NCBI GenBank assembly: GCA_029863665.1
Contig: JAOTUX010000023.1
Coordinates: 1 to 9,906, forward strand
Direction of reading: 5' to 3'
DNA length: 9,906 nucleotides
Origin: Candidatus Nitrosopumilus sp.
Lineage (GTDB): Archaea; Thermoproteota; Nitrososphaeria; Nitrososphaerales; Nitrosopumilaceae
Shown here: positions 6,265 through 9,906 of the stretch, piece by piece
Numbering within the stretch: position 1 is the first letter of the stretch
Layout: each line of letters begins with the position of its first letter
The notes under the pieces: model-generated
Seen by the model: the letters and a program-made list of their open reading frames with translations, nothing else
Database searches by the model: none
What the model was told of the DNA's origin: nothing
Made by a program: the position numbers and the translations under genes

Positions 6265-6705
6265 GTTTTTCTCAAATTTATTTCTATGGTATTTCCCACT
6301 TGAGGCCTTCCCATGTTGTCATATCTTGCTTTTGGCATTGCCATTGTGATTTGTGTTTGTTGGTATGTTTTGATATTGACTGTTGGCTGAGATTGTAATA
6401 TTGCTTCTAACAAAGGCATGACTTGCTCTTTAGTTTCTGAGTCAAGTCTTTTTGAAACATTCTCAATAATCATTTGTTTTTGTGAAATTGGCTCTGTTGA
6501 AACATTTTCAATTAATGTCAGTTGGATCATTTGACCGTTATCTACTATTTGTGTAATTTTAAACTCATTTGTTGCTGACAATGCTATGTTGAAGTTTCTT
6601 GATGATTTATCTTTAACGAATTGAAAAATATAATGCAACTCCTGCCGTAACTACAGCTGCAGCTACTCCTAATCCGAAAATAATTTTACTTCCATCTACA
6701 CTCAT
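6261..6705 (-). pseudogene. Signal-anchor protein split by a one-base frameshift
   Basis: The 5' part, ATG 6705 to TAA 6613-6615, encodes 30 residues: MSVDGSKIIFGLGV followed by an alanine/valine-rich membrane helix ending VALYFSIR. A second open frame covers 6261-6638 and encodes the rest of the protein but has only a TTG as a possible start. Removing one A from the A5 run at 6624-6628 (T5 on the coding strand) joins them as VALYF-QFVKDKSSR, giving one continuous 147-residue protein: an N-terminal helix (about 8-27) and an exterior domain of about 120 residues ending NTIEINLRKT. I do not recognise the domain. The damage may be a real mutation, a homopolymer sequencing error, or less likely programmed slippage. 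The stop shares CTAG with the DUF255 gene. Confidence 0.75.
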
Positions 6706-6824
6706 ACTAGCTTGTACTTGGGAATGACATTAATTTGTTGTCTATTTTCTTTTTCTAAAATTATTTTTGTAAATATTTTTTATTTTTTCAAATATTTGAT
6801 AACTGCATATCCTTCTCTCTAATT

Positions 6825-7241
6825 TTATGACTCCTCTTGAGGATGAATATTTGATTGTTCTTTGATGTATTTTCCCTGATCTTCAATTGTGGATTTTTTT
6901 GCATCTTTTTGAGTAATTTCTCCTAATTTTTCCCTATCAGTTTGCAAACTTGATGGTTCCAGAATTGATTTTTTAATTAGCGGGGCACGTTCTTTTATTA
7001 TCTGGTTAAATTCTTTCATATCTTCTAGACTTGGTGTTTGCTGCTGGTTCTGATATGCCTGTAAAAATCCTGAATACACACAACCTGTAATTATTCCAAA
7101 CGCTGTGTCTGGAACCGATTTTATCTCTGGGACAAAATTTTCTGCGATCTGTTTGTATGATCCTGATTCGCTAATGTAATAATCAATTAAACTATTGATA
7201 AAATCTTTATTTTCTTTTGAAATCACCATAATTGGTTCCAT
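6825..7241 (-). CDS. Soluble 138-aa protein, unknown function
   Basis: The protein has 138 residues, ATG start at 7241 (an internal ATG at residue 5 is also possible). It has no signal peptide or clear transmembrane helix; residues 44-62 (TAFGIITGCVYSGFLQAY) are only moderately hydrophobic, more like a buried helix. The first 80 residues look like a compact helical domain. The C-terminal third (about 90-138) is polar, rich in Glu, Lys and Gln, and probably disordered. I recognise no family. It lies upstream of the frameshifted signal-anchor gene on the same strand, separated by a 119-nt AT-rich gap, so co-transcription is uncertain. Confidence 0.6.
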   Translation of the reverse strand: MEPIMVISKENKDFINSLIDYYISESGSYKQIAENFVPEIKSVPDTAFGIITGCVYSGFLQAYQNQQQTPSLEDMKEFNQIIKERAPLIKKSILEPSSLQTDREKLGEITQKDAKKSTIEDQGKYIKEQSNIHPQEES

Positions 7242-7272
7242 ATTCTCTAGTTTATTTAATTACTGATTAATT

Positions 7273-7283
7273 GTTTATTTATT
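7273..7283 (+). promoter_or_regulatory. TATA-like box before the broken plus-strand locus
   Basis: GTTTATTTATT is centred about 26 nt before TTG 7304 and fits an archaeal TATA box. It suggests that the short frame at 7304 begins with TTG (7301 or 7304) on a leaderless transcript. Confidence 0.35.
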
Positions 7284-7303
7284 GACAAATTATTTCCTAT
7301 TTG

Positions 7304-7438
7304 TTGTGGAAATTAGAATCTGATGAGGATTTTTTTCGTATATATGATTCAAAAAAACTAATTGCGGGATATTTTGATCCTGACTATGGGGATATTTTTC
7401 CCAAAAAAATTCTGAGGGAATCATTTCATCCATGCTAA
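7304..7438 (+). CDS. Short frame, 44 aa, possible N-terminal piece of a broken gene
   Basis: It is open from TTG 7304 (or TTG 7301) to TAA 7436-7438 and reads MWKLESDEDFFRIYDSKK, then a Gly/Asp/Tyr-rich stretch (GYFDPDYGDIFPKK), ending ESFHPC. The aromatic and acidic composition is protein-like rather than random, and a TATA-like box lies at the right distance. Its end overlaps the ATG of the next frame as ATGCTAA (7432-7438). It could be a separate small gene translationally coupled to the next one, or the N-terminus of the same protein with one base missing near 7432. No family recognised. Confidence 0.45.
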   Translation: MWKLESDEDFFRIYDSKKLIAGYFDPDYGDIFPKKILRESFHPC

Positions 7439-7757
7439 AAAATCATGATAAAATTCTAGGTGGGATGATTATGATCCCTCTTGTTAAATTTGGTCTGTTT
7501 GATACTGACTTGAATTCCAGTCTTTCTGAAGTTCAAGAAAATGTAATTAGAGTAAACACTCATCTGCAAAAATGGAAATTTTTTTGTCTCATGCTAATCG
7601 TCACGTCCACTTTGTCAGAATATCTAACACCGATCAAGACATGTTGACAATTACCTTTCAAATAAAATTCTCAAAACATACTCCTCTTGAAAAAACAAAA
7701 CTGATGGATGAAATTTTTACTACTTTGGATTTGTTGCAAAAATCAGATTTGCTGTAA
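7432..7757 (+). pseudogene. Frameshifted 108-aa protein gene, unknown function
   Basis: Two overlapping frames make one protein if one A is added to the A5 run at 7568-7572. Frame one (from ATG 7432) reads ILGGMIMIPLVKFGLFD through ENVIRVNTHLQK, then turns into unlikely sequence (WKFFCLM). Frame two continues MEIFLSHANRHVHFVRISN, TITFQIKF and LLQKSDLL up to TAA 7757. The joined product has 108 residues with alternating beta strands and a C-terminal helix. I do not recognise a family. With the preceding 44-residue frame it may form a longer gene carrying two lesions. The last 38 nt overlap the 3' end of the convergent secreted-protein gene. Either a decaying gene or homopolymer sequencing errors. 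Confidence 0.6.
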
Positions 7758-8478
7758 TTTTACTTGAATATCTTGTAATCCCGATATATGCTGATAATGT
7801 TCCTCCCAACAAAACAAGTGTTCCTATGGGAAATTCCGGCACTGTTGCATATTCTTCTGATTCTGCAATTAGTGTGTAGTCATTAATGCTGTTTGCCTGT
7901 ATTTTGTCTGGTATTGTTACTAGAAAAAATGCATTATCTTCTGCTCTTAGATAGTCTGGTTCTGGATGAACTCTCGATACTGCTGCAACATTCCCTTCCT
8001 TGTCATAGAGTGTTGCAATGACTGCTATTGTATTAGCCGTAATGTCTCCTCTGTTAGAAATAATCCCTGTGATCATCATGTTATTGTGACTATCCCTTGA
8101 CATCTCTGATTCAGAAATATCAATTACCTGATTTTTTGGGTAACTGATTTTATAATCTAAATCCAACAAATATGATTCTACTTTTTTTGATTCATAGTTT
8201 GTTAAAATCAAGTCAAATGGGCCTTTCATTCCTGGCATGATTGTATTTACTAGTGAATTTGTCTCTTTTGTTGTGATTGGATGTTTGTCTCTGTCAAGTA
8301 GTGTTATTTGTACATTAATCTGGTTTAGTGGAGATTCTAGGTTGTTTTTAACCTCCCCAACAATATGAAGTGCACCATCATCCCCGATGTATTGTTGATC
8401 ATTTTGGATGTATGGCTCTCCAAATGCTAGTGGGGTTGCACCGATAAAAATAACCGCAATCATGTGAATTTTTTCCAC
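7720..8478 (-). CDS. Secreted protein with two beta-type domains and a VPEFP C-terminal anchor
   Basis: The protein has 252 residues. A signal peptide (1-20, ending LAFG before EPY) is followed by two similar beta domains. The first has GEVKNNLESPLNQINVQITL then LDRDKHPI; the second has TGIISNRGDITANTIAVIAT then LYDKEGNV. This G.(I/V).N....(I/V).(V/A)..TL(Y/L)D pattern is that of FxLYD/CARDB-like adhesion modules. The C-terminus has VPEFP (213-217), a hydrophobic helix (about 218-235) and Arg236, like PEF-CTERM tails processed by archaeosortases or serving as anchors. An unusual 16-residue extension follows Arg236. It probably sits on the cell surface; its partner is unknown. The start is GTG 8478, with a TATA-like TTTAGATAAAAG at 8494-8505; ATG 8463 would lose the charged N-terminus. 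Confidence 0.8.
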   Translation of the reverse strand: MEKIHMIAVIFIGATPLAFGEPYIQNDQQYIGDDGALHIVGEVKNNLESPLNQINVQITLLDRDKHPITTKETNSLVNTIMPGMKGPFDLILTNYESKKVESYLLDLDYKISYPKNQVIDISESEMSRDSHNNMMITGIISNRGDITANTIAVIATLYDKEGNVAAVSRVHPEPDYLRAEDNAFFLVTIPDKIQANSINDYTLIAESEEYATVPEFPIGTLVLLGGTLSAYIGITRYSSKITANLIFATNPK

Positions 8479-8493
8479 AATTTTCTTTTTTTT

Positions 8494-8505
8494 CTTTTAT
8501 CTAAA
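8494..8505 (-). promoter_or_regulatory. TATA-like box of the PEF-tail protein gene
   Basis: TTTAGATAAAAG on the minus strand is centred about 22 nt upstream of GTG 8478, in the 67-nt gap after the membrane-anchored coiled-coil gene. It suggests separate transcription from that upstream operon. Confidence 0.35.
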
Positions 8506-8545
8506 GAAGTTTATGTTGTTTAGAGTCTTGAATATGGACTTGCAT

Positions 8546-9232
8546 CTACGGCAAGTGATCAATCTTCCACTTTTGAGCCTCATTCGTACAGTTAAACCAT
8601 TCTATTTCTATTTTATCTGAATCAAATCCTCCTAATTCATTTCTGAACTCTTTATCACATTTACTTTTCATGTCTTCTGATATTTGGATAACCTTTTGTG
8701 TTAAACCAGTTTGTGGGGCTTCAAATTTTTCTTGCTCATCAAAATTTTTTACGCCTGTTTTGGCAGAGTAAAATTCTACTAATCCTTGCATTTCGTATTC
8801 TAGAGCCTCTTGAAATTGTGTATCTGATCTTATCTTTGCTGACTCGTCTCCTGTTTTTATCCATTCTATAAATTGCAAATCACTTTCCAATTGAGTTTCA
8901 GATGATATCTTTAACAATTCTACTGAACTCTTGAATAATTCTGGAGGTGATACTTTATCGTATTTGGAAATAATCTCCTGAAAATCTTTCAAATGCTCTT
9001 CGTAGAATTCTAACAATTCTTCTTTTGAGATATCTCCTTCTTCCCATCTAGTTTTTTCAGAATAAAATTTTGTTTGTAATTCTTTGATTTCTTTTTGAAT
9101 CTGTTCTAATTCTACTCCAAATTGAAAACCTTTTTGTTTTGTTTGGTCTACTGAATAGTTGTATGCTATTATTGATCCAATGATGAGAATGGCTATTATG
9201 ACAATAATGATGTTCTGAACTTTCTTCTTCAA
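8546..9232 (-). CDS. Membrane-anchored coiled-coil protein with an exterior cysteine pair
   Basis: The protein has 228 residues. MKKKVQN is followed by a long Ile-rich helix (about 7-23), which acts as signal anchor or uncleaved signal peptide. Residues 35-75 are heptad-like and highly charged (ELEQIQKEIKELQTKFYSEK), a probable coiled coil. The remaining residues are helical and acidic. Near the end are C192 and C215, a possible disulfide, with an N-glycosylation sequon NCT at 214-216. No family recognised; a structural or sensory envelope role is a guess. The TTG start at 9232 is supported by a TTGA overlap with the TGA stop of the upstream gene, indicating translational coupling. Confidence 0.75.
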   Translation of the reverse strand: MKKKVQNIIIVIIAILIIGSIIAYNYSVDQTKQKGFQFGVELEQIQKEIKELQTKFYSEKTRWEEGDISKEELLEFYEEHLKDFQEIISKYDKVSPPELFKSSVELLKISSETQLESDLQFIEWIKTGDESAKIRSDTQFQEALEYEMQGLVEFYSAKTGVKNFDEQEKFEAPQTGLTQKVIQISEDMKSKCDKEFRNELGGFDSDKIEIEWFNCTNEAQKWKIDHLP

Positions 9233-9519
9233 AGATAATCTATGTAATTTCCATTTTCATCCAATTTTAATTCAATTGTAAGTTCAGTTCCACTGATAAA
9301 TGAGTCATTACGTGTTGTTCTGACCCTTGCTACTACTAGTTCGTATGGCCAAATCTCTACTACTATTGCACCAACTTTTGCATTTGGTGTTTCAGTTATT
9401 GTCATGTCTTCTCGTTTGATTCCGTGTCTTTCTAGCATGTGAATGGCATGATCCAATAGTGGTTTAGGATTATTGTAATTTAGAACCCATACTGTTCCTT
9501 CATAATCAATTTTCTGCAT
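9229..9519 (-). CDS. Small soluble alpha/beta protein, unknown function
   Basis: The protein has 96 residues, ATG start at 9519. No signal peptide, membrane helix or cysteine. It reads as an alpha/beta fold: strand GTVWVLNY, helix KPLLDHAIHMLERHGI (19-34), then strands MTITE, GAIVVEIW, YELVVARVRT and TELTIELKL. I recognise no family. It lies 32 nt downstream of the RAM-domain gene and overlaps the start of the coiled-coil gene by 4 nt (TTGA), so the three probably form one operon. A soluble helper of the membrane protein is possible but unproven. Confidence 0.7.
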   Translation of the reverse strand: MQKIDYEGTVWVLNYNNPKPLLDHAIHMLERHGIKREDMTITETPNAKVGAIVVEIWPYELVVARVRTTRNDSFISGTELTIELKLDENGNYIDYL

Positions 9520-9551
9520 TTTGAAATAATCCTAATTAACTCATATAACAA

Positions 9552-9785
9552 TTATTCGGGGATTATTACATTTAGTGTCATTGTACTTACTACTCTGGAT
9601 AATCTTCTAATTGTTGCTATTACCTTTTCAAATCCTTCCTGATCTTCAGTTTGGATCTCTGCAATTACGTCATATGCTCCAAAAGTTAGATATGCATTAC
9701 TGACATTCTGCATTTGTTTTAATTCATCTACAATGTATTCTTCAGAACCTAGGTCACAGTTTAGTAAAATGAATCCCTTGTGCAT
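9552..9785 (-). CDS. Stand-alone AsnC/Lrp effector-binding (RAM) domain protein
   Basis: The protein has 77 residues and is the paralogue of the gene at 143-373, with about a third of residues identical over the whole length. The domain signature is LTFGAYDVIAEIQTED (33-48), and it ends VVSTMTLNV. There is no helix-turn-helix, so it cannot bind DNA as classic Lrp does. Ligand binding and mixed assembly with Lrp-type regulators are inferred from the fold. It is first in a probable three-gene operon with the 96-aa protein and the anchored coiled-coil protein, which raises the possibility that it senses a ligand relevant to them. It starts at ATG 9785, with TATA-like CTTTAACT about 27 nt upstream. 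Confidence 0.87.
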   Translation of the reverse strand: MHKGFILLNCDLGSEEYIVDELKQMQNVSNAYLTFGAYDVIAEIQTEDQEGFEKVIATIRRLSRVVSTMTLNVIIPE

Positions 9786-9808
9786 ACCTTACCTTAAAGT
9801 AATTACAA

Positions 9809-9826
9809 AGTTAAAGTCTTTAAGTT
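9809..9826 (-). promoter_or_regulatory. TATA-like region upstream of the right RAM gene
   Basis: On the minus strand this reads AACTTAAAGACTTTAACT: two TTTAA/TTAAA cores. The proximal core is centred about 27 nt before ATG 9785, where a TATA box is expected. Its distal part (9816-9826) is the same 11-mer, GTCTTTAAGTT on the plus strand, found before the left RAM gene. Confidence 0.35.
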
Positions 9827-9835
9827 TTACAGTTA

Positions 9836-9906
9836 TTACCATCTACTACGTCCGCCGTAACTATTTCGGTTGTCTTTGTCATTGTATCTTTTTCTACTTC
9901 CTCTGT
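9836..9906 (-). CDS. C-terminal end of an Arg/Gly-rich protein (partial)
   Basis: One minus-strand frame entering from the right edge ends with TAA at 9836-9838 and encodes RGSRKRYNDKDNRNSYGGRS followed by RW. The Arg, Gly, Asn and Tyr content is typical of disordered RNA-binding tails, such as those of RNA helicases or ribonucleoprotein factors. The full gene is outside the window, so its identity is open. Another minus-strand frame is also open here but has a less distinctive composition. Confidence 0.45.
   Translation of the reverse strand, partial: RGSRKRYNDKDNRNSYGGRSRW

Noticed and set aside
6772..6797. AAATATTT palindrome repeated 18 bp apart in the gap between two minus-strand genes.
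   Set aside because: The stretch is almost pure A+T, where such palindromes arise by chance; on the minus strand it lacks the features of a terminator.
7304..8478. A defence or toxin-antitoxin module in the broken locus and its neighbour.
   Set aside because: Neither product shows toxin, nuclease or antitoxin motifs; the neighbour is a secreted surface protein on the other strand.
143..9785. The two RAM genes as ends of a transposon or genomic island.
   Set aside because: No terminal repeats, target duplications, integrase or tRNA are present, and the genes between them look like ordinary lineage genes.

Overview
The window looks like a piece of an ammonia-oxidising archaeon of the Nitrosopumilus type (Thaumarchaeota/Nitrososphaerota). 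I infer this from several things. The DNA is AT-rich. Many starts are GTG or TTG, with a TATA-like box about 25 nt upstream and no ribosome binding site, as expected of leaderless archaeal mRNA. There are stand-alone AsnC/Lrp effector-domain proteins, many small lineage-type proteins, and a secreted protein ending in a VPEFP-plus-helix tail. No database search was possible, so the lineage is a judgement from style and family content.

Layout. Positions 1-73 hold the last residues of a TruD-like pseudouridine synthase. A small RAM/AsnC-type protein follows (143-373). A divergent pair of membrane proteins (402-668 minus, 716-1402 plus) appears to share one TATA-like box. A one-helix membrane protein (1399-1647 minus) has an inverted repeat over its promoter. 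Next come a probable GIY-YIG-like protein with a C-terminal zinc ribbon (1770-2270), a small helical protein (2260-2493 minus), a 50-residue cysteine-rich protein (2526-2678 minus) and a zinc alcohol dehydrogenase (2716-3750 minus). A small helical protein (3824-4057) precedes the largest gene, a DUF255 thioredoxin-like/six-hairpin protein of 677 aa (4231-6264).

The right third is mostly minus strand. It contains a signal-anchor protein split by a one-base frameshift (6261-6705), a soluble 138-aa protein (6825-7241), a broken plus-strand locus (7304-7757), a secreted protein with two beta-type domains and a PEF-type tail (7720-8478), and an operon-like run of three genes: RAM protein 9785-9552, 96-aa protein 9519-9229, and membrane-anchored coiled-coil protein 9232-8546. 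At the right edge is the end of an Arg/Gly-rich protein (9836-9906).

How the genes fit together. I see no single pathway. The general picture is housekeeping plus envelope proteins: two secreted or anchored proteins with extracytoplasmic cysteines, one secreted PEF-tail protein, multi-pass membrane proteins, two small effector-domain proteins and a redox enzyme. There are no tRNA or rRNA genes, CRISPR arrays, insertion sequences or phage genes, and I found no convincing defence or other multi-gene system. The most useful leads are the probable GIY-YIG-like zinc-ribbon protein lacking an obvious catalytic glutamate, the two homopolymer frameshifts, the inverted repeat over a promoter and the shared divergent promoter.
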